Shown: positions 16,762 through 26,234 of the stretch, piece by piece
How positions within the stretch are numbered: position 1 is the first letter of the stretch
Layout of the letters: each line of letters opens with the position of its first letter
NCBI GenBank assembly: GCA_021799035.1
Contig: JAJZBG010000012.1
Coordinates: forward strand, 5,661 to 52,264
Direction: 5' to 3'
Length of the DNA: 46,604 nucleotides
Origin: Actinomycetes bacterium
Lineage (GTDB): Bacteria > Actinomycetota > Acidimicrobiia > Acidimicrobiales > Acidimicrobiaceae
Position numbers and translations under genes: made by a program
Notes under the pieces: generated by a model
Seen by the model: only the letters and a program-made list of their open reading frames with translations
Database searches by the model: none
What the model was told of the DNA's origin: nothing

Positions 16762-17019
16762 TTGGCGGAATCCGGCATTCCGAACAAATATGGCCTACTC
16801 GCACACTTTGGATTAACGCAAAAACAAAAGGTTTCTGCACGCGCTGGATCAGAGTGCTGGCCCTTTTCAATTCGCCAAGCGCAGCGGTCACATGCTGAAC
16901 ACCAGTTGAATTCACCACCGTAATTTTACTCTTGCCTGAATGATCCAGAGAGGCCTTCGCTCTGGCCGTATCTTTGCCGGAACGGAACGCTCTGAACCTT
17001 CAGCACAGCTCGATGAAGA

Positions 17020-18303
17020 TTACCAGACTGGCCAGCCACCTATAAGACTTCCTGTTGGTGGATTATTTTGCAGAATTCCACCCGGCGCACCCAGCGCACG
17101 CAGAAGCTGGGAGAAGTTGAACCCGAATGCAGTGGAATTCGCTCCAGAGAACTGGCCATAAACGCGCGCCATGGTTTCCCCCATAAGAGTGGGGCTTGCC
17201 CATCCAGTTTCAATACCCGCAAATCCCTCGTACATGGTTCCCACCACGGTGTTTGGACCGACAGATTGACCGACGTGGACTAAAGGCCTGATGTCCTCTG
17301 CCGCATACACAACGCGCCCTGCGGCGGGCCCTTGGGAGAGCCGGTAGGCAATAAAGGTGCCACCAGGCCAGCCGGCGTTATAAACACTCACAACCACACC
17401 GTTGCCAAGCGCGTAAATCGGACCATAGCCGTGGTAATCCACGCCTTGATCGATTCGTTCCGGCGAAAGGCCACCAATGGAACGCAATGGATTTGCATAA
17501 GTCCCGCCAAATGAGGACGGTGTCACTGGGATAATGCCCACCCCGTTCGCAACTATGCTTCTGGCTCTGGCTGCCGCAGCCTGAGCCGCAGCCTGAGCTG
17601 CAGCCTCAGCTGCTCTTTTAGCGGCCTCTTGCGCCAACAGCGCCGCCTGCTCCTGAGCCACCAGGGTTGCAATTGTGGAATTTACGGAATTCAACTGCGC
17701 TTTCTCCTGGCTTTCTGCCGCCAGCACTGCATTCTTTGCAGAGGTAGCTTGAGCCAAAACGTTAGTTGCCTGTTGCTGAAGTGAATTCAACGACGCTTGC
17801 TGCATATGAAGGGTCTGTTCCGCAGATTGGAAAGACGCTATGACGTCTGCCTGCGACGTAGTGACCGTGTTGAGGAATTCCTGACGCACAACTGCCTGGG
17901 TCGGATTTTCGTTGAACAGTGCATATAGATCGGAGAGATTGCCGCCTGTCATGTAGCTGTTGATAGCTTCCTGTGCAAGGGTAGCTCTTATTGTGGCGAT
18001 CGTTGCTTGGGTCTGAGAGACCTGGCTCTTGGTCTGGCTTATCTTCTGATTTACTTGATTAAGCGAATTCTGCGCCTGATCATAGTTCTGAATCATCCGT
18101 GATGCTTGTGAACCAAGGGCATTCAACCGTGCCGCAATCGCGGCAGCCTGAGCTCTGGCGCTGGCGATAGTCTCACCACTCGCCATGCCCCCACTAGGCA
18201 ACAGCTGAGCAAGGGTAGCTGCACCCACAAGCGCGACGGTCAGAATAGCTTTTCTTCTAAGCGAAGCTACGAGTCTCAACTTCACTTTTTTGCAAGCGTC
18301 CAA
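17020..18303 (-). CDS. Exported coiled-coil protein with degenerate LytM/M23-like C-terminal domain
   Basis: 427 residues from a TTG at 18303; a GTG at 18285 is an alternative, and neither has a good ribosome-binding site. A signal/anchor segment at 18-37 precedes a long Gln/Ala-rich coiled coil at 45-235, like EnvC or NlpD-type hydrolase regulators, then an Ala-rich helix. Residues 265-400 resemble the M23 (LytM) fold: RIDQGVDYHGYGPIYALGNG corresponds to the usual HxGxD core, but the metal-binding His is replaced by Asp285, and no HxH pair is found. It is therefore probably not a peptidase and may be an activator or wall-binding scaffold. It is convergent with the first SDR and divergent from the second. 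Confidence 0.75.
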   Translation of the reverse strand: MDACKKVKLRLVASLRRKAILTVALVGAATLAQLLPSGGMASGETIASARAQAAAIAARLNALGSQASRMIQNYDQAQNSLNQVNQKISQTKSQVSQTQATIATIRATLAQEAINSYMTGGNLSDLYALFNENPTQAVVRQEFLNTVTTSQADVIASFQSAEQTLHMQQASLNSLQQQATNVLAQATSAKNAVLAAESQEKAQLNSVNSTIATLVAQEQAALLAQEAAKRAAEAAAQAAAQAAAARARSIVANGVGIIPVTPSSFGGTYANPLRSIGGLSPERIDQGVDYHGYGPIYALGNGVVVSVYNAGWPGGTFIAYRLSQGPAAGRVVYAAEDIRPLVHVGQSVGPNTVVGTMYEGFAGIETGWASPTLMGETMARVYGQFSGANSTAFGFNFSQLLRALGAPGGILQNNPPTGSLIGGWPVW

Positions 18304-18757
18304 AGCGGTTTCACGACGTTGCTACTTTAGTCAGAAACCTTCATACCTGGCACCCTATATCAGAATATCTCCGAACCTCGAGCCGAACCTCCTGGTTAGA
18401 GCCAGTAAGAATTTTTTAAAACCTGCGGAAATACCGAATATTTTGCAGTTGTGGCACACCGATGCGATTGACATATCAAAAGTGCGGGTCTATGCTCTCT
18501 CGTCATCATCACGTCATCTAGCGGGTTCATTGACGGTAACAATTGGCACAGCACATGACGGTTGACTAAGCAGCGCGAAGTCTCGTCAAACGACCCATTC
18601 AGATAGATTAGGCACGGCATTTCCGAAACACCTTCGGCATCTGGCCTGAATAACTGAATTCGGCTATTGGCTGAGTCGATGACACCGGGGTTCATTTAAT
18701 AGATATTGTCGGTTTCATGCGCTACGCAGAAGCGGACTGCCAGGGGGGGAATTAATA
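18304..18757. other. Divergent intergenic region, no supported gene
   Basis: 454 nt between the LytM-like gene (minus) and the second SDR (plus). Short frames exist but none has a convincing ribosome-binding site or a recognisable product. It must hold two divergent promoters. Confidence 0.45.
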
Positions 18758-19540
18758 GTGAATCAAAAGCGAAGTCAAAGGCTTGACGGAAAAGCGGTGT
18801 TGATTACAGGAGCAGGCTCTGGAATCGGAAAAGCCTCAGCTCTACTATTTGCTTCCGAAGGAGCGCTCGTGGCATGCGCGGACGTGATTTCTGAAGCGGC
18901 CGAAGAGACCGCCGCCACGATTCGCTCAGATGGTGGCAAAGCCATAAGCGTCCAGGGTGACGTCCGCAGCGCTGATGACGCCCAACGCATGGTGTCTTCC
19001 ACCGTTTCAGCGTTCCACAAACTTGACGTGCTTTTCAACAATGCCGGGACTGGCATTCGAGGCAGCGTTCACGAGCTGAACGAAGAGCAGTGGGACACCG
19101 TCATAGGCATCAACCTCAAGGGGGTGTTCCAGTGCTCTAAGGCTGCAATACCTGTCTTCCTCGAGCAAGAATCCGGAAATATCATCAACACGGCGTCCAC
19201 CTTTGGCATTCTGGCCTCTCCACGATATCCCGCATACTGTGCATCTAAAGGCGGCGTGATCATGCTCACAAAGCAGATGGCCCTGGATTATGGACCTCAG
19301 ATAAGAGTCAACTGCATCTGCCCGGGGGCGACCGATACTCCTCGCCTGCGGAGAAATATGAGTCTACGCCCAGATCCCTCGTTGCACGAACAGGAACTGT
19401 TGAAACTCAATCGGGCTGCTGGTCGCCTCGCTCGGCCAGAAGAAATCGCCAATGCAGCGCTGTTTCTCGCCTCAGACGAGTCATCATTCGTCACCGGCTC
19501 GGCCCTAGTGGTCGACGGCGGGCAAACAATCGACGCATAG
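18758..19540 (+). CDS. Short-chain dehydrogenase/reductase (SDR)
   Basis: 260 residues from a GTG at 18758 preceded by a GGGGGG run about 9 nt upstream. Motifs: TGAGSGIG at 17-24, an acidic residue after the second strand (CADVIS, favouring NAD), NNAG at 94-97, catalytic Ser near 147 (NTASTFG), and Tyr160-x3-Lys164 (YCASK). The C-terminal SFVTGSALVVDGGQTID is the usual SDR cap. It is a FabG/glucose-dehydrogenase-like oxidoreductase with unknown substrate, not closely similar in sequence to the SDR at 16 kb, so these are not recent duplicates. The MFS gene follows on the same strand 289 nt later. Confidence 0.93.
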   Translation: MNQKRSQRLDGKAVLITGAGSGIGKASALLFASEGALVACADVISEAAEETAATIRSDGGKAISVQGDVRSADDAQRMVSSTVSAFHKLDVLFNNAGTGIRGSVHELNEEQWDTVIGINLKGVFQCSKAAIPVFLEQESGNIINTASTFGILASPRYPAYCASKGGVIMLTKQMALDYGPQIRVNCICPGATDTPRLRRNMSLRPDPSLHEQELLKLNRAAGRLARPEEIANAALFLASDESSFVTGSALVVDGGQTIDA

Positions 19541-19829
19541 ATGAGCCCTGATCTCCGCTATTAAAGCTTGGCAACACTGGGACTGAAGATACCGCCCAAG
19601 TGAAGTCAGCATACCAACCTGATGGCGACGTGCCAACGAGATCTCACCTTCATCTAGCTAAATGAGTGCCACCTACGCTCAAGGAGTGCGTCTGCGGAAT
19701 CCAAAATAATTTCCGCAGGAATGCCGGAGCAGACTAGGCATCTCGTGACTTTGCAAGCCGCCTTTGCGGGAGAGTGCAGAATCCGACAGTTAGCTTGATA
19801 CCATCGGCGACAGCACCATGTAACTTGTA

Positions 19830-21089
19830 TTGCGTGATCGTCGAATGATATCGAGCGGAACCGCTCACAAAAGGTTCGCATCAAAAGCAGTCCCGTTTCT
19901 AACGCTCCTTGCAGTCACCGCTCTGTTTCGCTCCAGCCAAAATGCATTCCAGACCACCATCGGACCCATTGGCTACGCCGTACTCAATTTGAGTCCCTCT
20001 GTCATCGGGGTTGGCATTGCCATCGCGGGAGGCCTCACCACACTAGTCAACGTGATACTTGCAGTGCGGCTCAGAACTAGCCGACTACACATGACTGGAC
20101 TAATAGGCATTTTTGCACTCGCACTCGCAATTGTTGTCATCGTGGTGGGCGACAACACCACAAGTTTTATAATCTCTGGTGTCATCTTTGGGTCGGCAGG
20201 CGGCATGGTGATGCCGGTGTTGGCTACACTTGCCGGGCGGGTCGAGGGTGTTGCAAGAGACAGGGCCATCTCCGCCTATACGGTTGCGCTGAGCGCGAGC
20301 TTGGCCGTCGGGCCATTCTTCGAATCCGTAGTCTTGAGCGTGAACCACGACTCGCTGAAAGGAGGACTGCTCAGCTTCCTGCCCTTTCCGCTTTTGGCGT
20401 TGCTGCTCTTCGGTTCACTTCGGCGATCGATCAAACCCCCCAGATCCTCTGGCGAAATGCCGCTTCCCTCCAAGCGTCTCGCTAAGAACCCACATTTTCG
20501 CCTGGCAGTAGTTTCCCTGCTTCTTTACCAGGTCCCCTTCATCGCTGTCACAGCCTTTGGCGCGTTGATAGCACATTATGAATACGGCGCTACAGTTGCT
20601 CTGGCACAACTGTCCTTCACTGTCTTTTTTCTTGTGTCACTCGTTACACGCTCAATGCTCGTCTGGAGACACCCCGGCGAAAGAGAAGGTCTCATGTTGC
20701 GCTTTTCGGCTCTCCTCACATTCGCTGGCACGTTGGTTTTGGCGGTCGGGCACCATCTGATCTTCTTGTTCGCGGCAATGATTCTCCTTGGAGTCCCTCA
20801 TGGACTTGTGTATCCTCTTGCGATTTCCACGGTGGCGCGCACAATCCCACCACGAGACGTTCCGCGGGCCAACGCTGCTATGTCTGCTGCCACAAGCGCT
20901 GCCTCGGTCATAAGCCCACTCATTTTGGGCGAGATTGCGAGTCTCTTCGGGTATAGTGCAATTTCGCTTCTGACGTTGGTGCCGATATTCGTCCTTGGAA
21001 TATGGCTGTTTCTACTCAATCCAAACAGATCTCGCGCTACAAACGGAGTCAACAACGATCCTGCTGATCCAAGTAAAACACTCAGCTAG
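19830..21089 (+). CDS. Major facilitator superfamily transporter
   Basis: 419 residues (TTG at 19830; an ATG at 19845 is also possible, and neither has a clear ribosome-binding site). About 12 membrane segments are visible, with a cytoplasmic loop near 195-215 separating two six-helix halves. The loop after TM2 (VRLRTSRLH) is a weak version of the MFS motif A. It probably exports a drug or metabolite, or takes up a small organic compound. It lies between an SDR and a convergent P450 gene, so it may move the substrate or product of those enzymes, which is inference. Confidence 0.85.
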   Translation: MRDRRMISSGTAHKRFASKAVPFLTLLAVTALFRSSQNAFQTTIGPIGYAVLNLSPSVIGVGIAIAGGLTTLVNVILAVRLRTSRLHMTGLIGIFALALAIVVIVVGDNTTSFIISGVIFGSAGGMVMPVLATLAGRVEGVARDRAISAYTVALSASLAVGPFFESVVLSVNHDSLKGGLLSFLPFPLLALLLFGSLRRSIKPPRSSGEMPLPSKRLAKNPHFRLAVVSLLLYQVPFIAVTAFGALIAHYEYGATVALAQLSFTVFFLVSLVTRSMLVWRHPGEREGLMLRFSALLTFAGTLVLAVGHHLIFLFAAMILLGVPHGLVYPLAISTVARTIPPRDVPRANAAMSAATSAASVISPLILGEIASLFGYSAISLLTLVPIFVLGIWLFLLNPNRSRATNGVNNDPADPSKTLS

Positions 21090-21129
21090 CTGCTTCAACA
21101 ATTTTGCCGAAGGCAACGACACGACTTAG

Positions 21130-22323
21130 TCATTCAATCGCTGCAGGCATTGACTCCCATCCCATATGGTGGCCATATATGAGCCCCGAGTCGATGGCAT
21201 CTCCTATGAGAGCGTACTTGGGAAACATTCTCAATGTCTCTTCTAGGACTATGGACATCTCAAGCTTCGCGAGATGCATTCCCGAACAGCTGTGAATCCC
21301 GTGCCCAAAAGAGAGGTGCTGGTTTGGGCTACGTGAGTAGTCAAACTCTTCTGGACGTTCGAACTCGTCTTCATCGTGATTTCCAGAGGCATAAAGCAGT
21401 GCTACCTGCGCATTCTCCGGAATATTCACCCCTCCTACTGTAACCTCAGTGGTTGTCGTTCTAGCTTCGAGATGAATCGGCGGATCACATCTCAAGGTCT
21501 CCTCCACAATGCTTGACCCGATTCTTGCGTCCGCCAGATATGCCGTCCTCGTCCGTTCCTCTGCCATTCTTCGAATCAGGGATGATATTCCATTTATCGA
21601 GGTGTGGTGACCCGCGAGCGCAAGAGCAACAAGCATGCTGATCAGTTCGGCTTCGCTGAACTTCCTGCCATCAAATTCATCATTGCATAGATGGCTCAAA
21701 AAATCGCCCTGGGGTTTTTCCTTTCGCTTTGCGATTTCCGCCCCGAGAAATTTGCGAAAACCATCCCAAGCATCTTTGCTTGAATCAAAATGAGCGTGGA
21801 CCACAGCAATCACACATTCGCGATTTCTGTTTCTCGCATCCTCATCGAAGCCCAAGATCTTTGCAAGCACATCCTGCGGCACAGGTTCAGCAAGATCTTT
21901 TACAACGTCAAAACTCCCCTTTTCGGCAATGCTGTCCAGCAACTCTCTCACACTCGAACGAATGCCGGCCGCAAGAGCTTTGACATTGTTGGGGAGGAAC
22001 GGCGTCTGCATCGCCTTTCTCAGAACCGTGTGCTCGGGTGGATCATACTCAAGCGGAGCCTTTGGCGGTGCGGACGTCTTTTCCCCACGTGCAGCTATCG
22101 AAGTTCCCTGGGCAGAAGAGAAAGCTCGGTAGTCCCGTGCGGCTTCCTTGATATCCCTGTACCTTACGATTGACCAGAAACCACCGTGGGCATCACTATA
22201 AATAGCCGGAGCCGCTTGGCGCATGGCTCTGTACATTGGCCAGACGTTCCAATAACTGATCCTCTTATCCCAAGGATCAAAGTGCTCCAAACCCCACTCC
22301 GGAGACAATTCGCCTGACACCAT
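21130..22323 (-). CDS. Cytochrome P450 with atypical I-helix
   Basis: 397 residues from the ATG at 22323, because GGGAGGG lies 9-15 nt upstream; a second ATG at 22341 is in frame. It has the heme-binding signature FGHGIHSCSG at 339-348 with Cys346 as the axial thiolate, the ExxR motif EETLR at 274-278, and PERF-like text (FERPEEFDYSR). The I-helix oxygen-activation motif normally reads AGxET(T/S); here it is AGHHTS at 237-242, so the conserved acid is a His while the Thr is kept. It is a soluble bacterial class I P450 that would need ferredoxin and reductase, neither encoded nearby. Substrate unknown; local SDRs and the MFS transporter suggest catabolism or natural-product tailoring. Confidence 0.93.
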   Translation of the reverse strand: MVSGELSPEWGLEHFDPWDKRISYWNVWPMYRAMRQAAPAIYSDAHGGFWSIVRYRDIKEAARDYRAFSSAQGTSIAARGEKTSAPPKAPLEYDPPEHTVLRKAMQTPFLPNNVKALAAGIRSSVRELLDSIAEKGSFDVVKDLAEPVPQDVLAKILGFDEDARNRNRECVIAVVHAHFDSSKDAWDGFRKFLGAEIAKRKEKPQGDFLSHLCNDEFDGRKFSEAELISMLVALALAGHHTSINGISSLIRRMAEERTRTAYLADARIGSSIVEETLRCDPPIHLEARTTTTEVTVGGVNIPENAQVALLYASGNHDEDEFERPEEFDYSRSPNQHLSFGHGIHSCSGMHLAKLEMSIVLEETLRMFPKYALIGDAIDSGLIYGHHMGWESMPAAIE

Positions 22324-22520
22324 TGTGAAGCGCCCTCCCATTCCGACCGTGCTCTACACCTTGCGTCATCATGTAAACGTTACCGAATTTAGCCAGCCCA
22401 TTAATCTAAGAAAGCTTTTGCTGCGACCACAGGCGTTAGATCGACTCTCCGATCAGCTAATCACCGAATCTTCTTGGACACCCATGAAGTGAATCTCTAG
22501 AACCCATCAATTCCAAGGCC

Positions 22521-23306
22521 TCAAAAAGAGTCCGGAAGCGAGAATGACCTTCGCCCTTTCTCCCAGCCATCCAAGACGGCTAGAGCGGCATCGACGCAGA
22601 CTGGGTCGAAGAGCCTCGCTCTGGAATCTGCAAGATACTCTTGAGCTGCACCAGATGAATACACCGACGGTCTGTACGCCCTGGTGCTGGTCATTGCGTC
22701 ATAGACGTCCACTACGGCGAGCAATCGAGCCATCACCGGAATGTTCCCCCCAACAAGGCCGTCGGGATACCCGCTGCCATCCCATCGCTCATGATGCGAC
22801 CGGACTCCCCTTGCAATCTCCTCGAACTGCTCGCCCAGGGAAGCAATCATCTGCTCCCCGGCTTCCGCATGGACTTCCAGCTGCGCCCTCTCTTCGCTAG
22901 TTAGGGGTTCCGACTTATTCAAGACACTCTTGGGAACCCTGAGCTTGCCGACGTCGTGGACCATGCCAGTAATCTGCGCCGCCTCTCTGATGTCGAACCC
23001 CAAGTCGAGTTCACTGGCTACCAAGAAACATACCTCTGAGACTCTCTGAGCGTGAAGGGCCGTGATTGAGTCATGAAGTGCAACTGCATTGTTCAAAGCA
23101 GCTGCAAACGACTCAATCGAATCATGCGGTCGAGAAGCTTGATCTTCGAATTCCGCCATCAGAACCTGCGCAGTGTAGTTTTCCTGGTCCAGACCAACTA
23201 TAACCCTTTTGCGCACAAGAATAGTCAGTTGACAATCTTGCCGCCAACAATTCGACCAAAAAGTGCTCTCCGGACGAGAATGCCTAGCCCAACCAGACAG
23301 ATTCAC
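22521..23306 (-). CDS. HD-GYP domain protein (probable c-di-GMP phosphodiesterase)
   Basis: Up to 261 residues; the start is uncertain, and the ATG at 23159 (MAEFEDQ) would give 212 residues beginning closer to the domain. The HD-GYP core is complete: HDVGKLRVP at 117-125, the LTSEERAQLEVHAEAG stretch, and HHERWDGSGYPDGL at 171-184, then IPVMARLLAVVDVYDAMTSTRAYRP. Metal ligands are all present. HD-GYP enzymes degrade c-di-GMP to GMP. No sensor or receiver domain is attached in the visible sequence. It lies next to the type IV pilus genes, so it might modulate twitching or surface attachment, but it is not in the same operon as pilB. Confidence 0.85.
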   Translation of the reverse strand: MNLSGWARHSRPESTFWSNCWRQDCQLTILVRKRVIVGLDQENYTAQVLMAEFEDQASRPHDSIESFAAALNNAVALHDSITALHAQRVSEVCFLVASELDLGFDIREAAQITGMVHDVGKLRVPKSVLNKSEPLTSEERAQLEVHAEAGEQMIASLGEQFEEIARGVRSHHERWDGSGYPDGLVGGNIPVMARLLAVVDVYDAMTSTRAYRPSVYSSGAAQEYLADSRARLFDPVCVDAALAVLDGWEKGRRSFSLPDSF

Positions 23307-23538
23307 CCTCCTCGACTACGAACACACGCTCGATGCCCTAAGCCAAAACACAATCCCCAATCCACTATGGAGCAGACAGATTGGCTATAGACTTCGACTC
23401 ATGTCAGACAAGGTGGTCGCTCCTTTCCGCTACGGCACGTACGCCTGCACTTCGACTGTTCTTCCGAGAAGGATGGCTGAGGCGAACTTTCTCAGCGGCC
23501 TGCCACCGCGCTATCGAACAAAACAAGAGAGCCATTAA

Positions 23539-24315
23539 ATGCCAACGATTTTGGTTGCACTATGCCTACTCTTTGGCCTGGCAATCGGCTCATTCCTCAA
23601 CGTTGTGATCTACCGGGTGCCCCGCAAAGAATCCGTTGTTTCACCCGCCTCGCACTGTCCCGCCTGCGGTTCACGCATACGTGCTAGAGACAACATTCCA
23701 GTGATTTCCTGGCTAATTCTTCGGGGGCGCTGCCGCGACTGCCATGTGCTGATACCGAAGCGATATCCTCTAGTTGAGCTTGGATGCGCAGCCCTATTTG
23801 TGGCTACGGCGATCAAGATTGGCCCAAAGTGGGATCTTCCAGCGCAGCTTGTCCTAGTTGCGACACTCATAGCGCTCGCCATAATAGATCTGGAACACCT
23901 GATATTGCCCAAAAGAATCGTATACCCCGCGACCCTTTCTGTATTTGTGCTCCTCGTGCTTGCATCGGCCGCCAGTCACGACTGGGAACGGCTGGTTGTG
24001 TCGCTGATATGCGCCCTCGCATGGTTCTTGATTTTCTTCGCCATCAATGTCATGAGCCCTCGGGCGCTCGGATTTGGCGACGTGAGGCTTGCCCCACTAC
24101 TTGGGCTGGGCCTTGGTTGGCTCGGAGCGTTGTACGCAGTCATCGGATTCTTCGCGGCCAACCTGATAGGAGCACTTGTTGGCATGGCACTTCTCGCAAC
24201 CAAGCGAATGCAGCGCAGCCAACAGATCCCGTATGCAGTATTTCTCGCAGTAGGTGTTGAAGTTGCCGTCTTTGGGGGCTCGCTTCTGCAGCACCCTTTG
24301 CATAGATACCTCTAG
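23539..24315 (+). CDS. pilD: Prepilin peptidase / N-methyltransferase
   Basis: 258 residues with an N-terminal GSFLNVVIYRVP segment, two CxxC pairs (Cys40/43 and Cys65/68) forming the zinc-binding cytoplasmic loop, then membrane helices. The aspartic protease residues are Asp117 in IDLEHLILP and Asp181 in GFGDVRLA, which are the pair required for cleavage of prepilin leaders. It cleaves the Gly|Phe bond and methylates the new N-terminus. It is convergent with the minus-strand pilus cluster that encodes its probable substrates, with only 21 nt separating its stop from the DUF429 gene's stop. Confidence 0.95.
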   Translation: MPTILVALCLLFGLAIGSFLNVVIYRVPRKESVVSPASHCPACGSRIRARDNIPVISWLILRGRCRDCHVLIPKRYPLVELGCAALFVATAIKIGPKWDLPAQLVLVATLIALAIIDLEHLILPKRIVYPATLSVFVLLVLASAASHDWERLVVSLICALAWFLIFFAINVMSPRALGFGDVRLAPLLGLGLGWLGALYAVIGFFAANLIGALVGMALLATKRMQRSQQIPYAVFLAVGVEVAVFGGSLLQHPLHRYL

Positions 24316-24336
24316 TCTCCCCAAGCGAAACGAAAG

Positions 24337-25047
24337 CTAATAGACCATCTCTACACGCAAACCCTCGCTATCCCATTGGGCAGCACTTGGAACACGGGTC
24401 GCTGCATGGCCGAAGACCCGTCGTGCGGTCCATAGGAGAGCATAGGCATCCAGGAGGTGCTTCTTGGGAGCTCCAATCAGCTCATCCTCAATTATCCCGG
24501 CAATATCCGGGATCTTCTTATCTAGAAGACTGAGTCGTTCCGCAAGTCCGGCCTGGGTATTCTTCGACCAGCGCAATGGAGACCCGGAATTGAGCTGGAA
24601 GAAACTCAGCTCCGGATGGCCCTCATACACTACCCGCTGGCGGTACTGCGAAACCTGGGCTGCCACCTCCCTGTAGCGAGGTAGAAGATTTTTCGTGACC
24701 GCATCAAGAGACTCGCTCTTTTCAAAACCAACATTGAAAAGTGTTGCTCGGGAAGGGGAACTGTGTACAGTTGACGCTCTCCTGCCCAACAGCGCCCTGA
24801 CTTCCAGGTCGCAGCCGCGCCTTTCATTGCCTGGTTCATCCACGTACCCGATTGGAGCATTGACGACAACCACTGCGTAGGCCGGGCTCTCACTCAAGAC
24901 CTCGCCAAATGAATCGAAGACCCTCGGTGCCTCGGGAGCAAAGATCGAACCAGCCATTTTTGCGCTGACAAGCAGCCATGACGACCGCACTGGAGTGACG
25001 CCGGCAACGACGGAATACGGAAGCACGGGACCGCGGCGGGGACTCAT
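24337..25047 (-). CDS. DUF429 family protein (predicted RNase H-like nuclease)
   Basis: 236 residues, last gene of the pilus cluster. Residues 10-230 match the DUF429 pattern: a first strand SVVAGVTPVRSSWLLV, PIGYVDEPGNERRGCDLEVR, YEGHPELSFFQL and the SKNTQAGLAERLSLL helix with LLDAYALLWTARR near the C-terminus. DUF429 members are predicted to have an RNase H-like fold; in this copy the first strand keeps GVT in place of the usual GVD, so the first acidic residue of a putative catalytic set appears to be lost. It starts 3 nt after the pilT stop, so it should be co-translated, but a functional tie to pili is not established. Confidence 0.75.
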   Translation of the reverse strand: MSPRRGPVLPYSVVAGVTPVRSSWLLVSAKMAGSIFAPEAPRVFDSFGEVLSESPAYAVVVVNAPIGYVDEPGNERRGCDLEVRALLGRRASTVHSSPSRATLFNVGFEKSESLDAVTKNLLPRYREVAAQVSQYRQRVVYEGHPELSFFQLNSGSPLRWSKNTQAGLAERLSLLDKKIPDIAGIIEDELIGAPKKHLLDAYALLWTARRVFGHAATRVPSAAQWDSEGLRVEMVY

Positions 25048-25050
25048 TCG

Positions 25051-26154
25051 CTACCTGGACTTGAGCACAGAATTCCCAGGCTGCTCCACATGGCGAGCAA
25101 GCTCCTTTGGATGAGCGCTCACCGCGAGCGCATCCTCATAGGTGATCACGCCATCGGAAATAAGCTTCGCCAGGCTTGCCTCCATAGTCTGCATCCCGTC
25201 TTTGGTTCCAGTGAACATGACATTGGCAAGCTGGCTTGATCTGCCCTCACGAATGAGATTCCTGACCGAATGAGTTGCGATCAACACCTCGAAAGCCGCC
25301 ACCATTCCTCCGCCGATCTTGGGAACAAGCCTCTGCGCAATAATGGTGCTTAGCGATGCCGCCAACTGGACCCTGGTCTGTTCCTGGCGCTCGGCAGGAA
25401 AGACGTCAATTATTCGGTCTATAGCTTGGGGTGCATCGTTTGTATGCAAGGTGGCAAACACCAAGTGACCGGTCTCCGCCATGGTCAATGCAATCTGAAT
25501 GGAATCGATGTCCCTCATCTCGCCGATCAACAGCACATCTGGATCTTCGCGAAGAGCAGAACGTAGAGCGCGATCAAATGAAGGGCTGTCGAGTCCTATC
25601 TCTCTCTGACTCACCGCGGACATCTTGTGGCTATGCACGTATTCCACAGGGTCTTCAATTGTGAGGATGTGCGAGGACCTAGTCTCATTGATGCGGTCGA
25701 TGATTGAGGCAAGCGTGGTGGATTTTCCCGAACCGGTAGGACCTGTCACGAGAACAAACCCGCGTGGCTGCTGTACAACCAGTTCAGCAGCGAATGGCAG
25801 GCCAAGCTCGGCAAACGTTGGAATTCTTGACGGAATAATTCTGAGAGACAACGCCGGCTGCCCTCTCTGAGTGAAAAGGCTTCCCCTGATTCTGGCCAGA
25901 TCCCGCCATGAGAATGCGAAATCAACGTCCAGCTGCTGCTCAAAGATGGACTTCTGGCCAAGCGTGAGCAACGGCTGGACAATTTCATCGATCTGCTCGG
26001 CTTCGAGTTGCGAAGCACCATCGATCGGAAGCAGCTTGCCGCTGACCCGGATTCGAGGCGCTGACCCCCCTGCCAAGAGAAGATCTGACCCGCCCTTCTC
26101 CCAGAGGATCTGAAGCCACGGATCTATTAGATCGAACTGCCCGCCACCCGCCAT
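25051..26154 (-). CDS. pilT: Type IV pilus retraction ATPase PilT
   Basis: 367 residues. An N-terminal PAS-like/GspE-type domain (GGSDLLLAGGSAPRIRVSGK) precedes a RecA-like ATPase: Walker A GPTGSGKST at 138-146, the Asp box ILTIEDPVEYVH, Walker B LLIGEMRD near 210, and the His box HLVFATLHTNDAPQAIDRI. These are PilT/PilU features rather than PilB. The ATPase powers pilus depolymerisation at the inner face of the membrane. It follows the pilin gene by 80 nt and precedes the DUF429 gene by 3 nt. Confidence 0.95.
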   Translation of the reverse strand: MAGGGQFDLIDPWLQILWEKGGSDLLLAGGSAPRIRVSGKLLPIDGASQLEAEQIDEIVQPLLTLGQKSIFEQQLDVDFAFSWRDLARIRGSLFTQRGQPALSLRIIPSRIPTFAELGLPFAAELVVQQPRGFVLVTGPTGSGKSTTLASIIDRINETRSSHILTIEDPVEYVHSHKMSAVSQREIGLDSPSFDRALRSALREDPDVLLIGEMRDIDSIQIALTMAETGHLVFATLHTNDAPQAIDRIIDVFPAERQEQTRVQLAASLSTIIAQRLVPKIGGGMVAAFEVLIATHSVRNLIREGRSSQLANVMFTGTKDGMQTMEASLAKLISDGVITYEDALAVSAHPKELARHVEQPGNSVLKSR

Positions 26155-26234
26155 TTATTGCCCGCCTATGAGATTGCTTATTCCAATAGAACTCACAAGG
26201 TACGCTAGAGAATCTCCTCTTAATGGTCGCAGAG

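Noticed and set aside
18396-18695. Minus-strand frame in the divergent intergenic region
   Set aside because: No site and no recognisable product; promoters are expected here.
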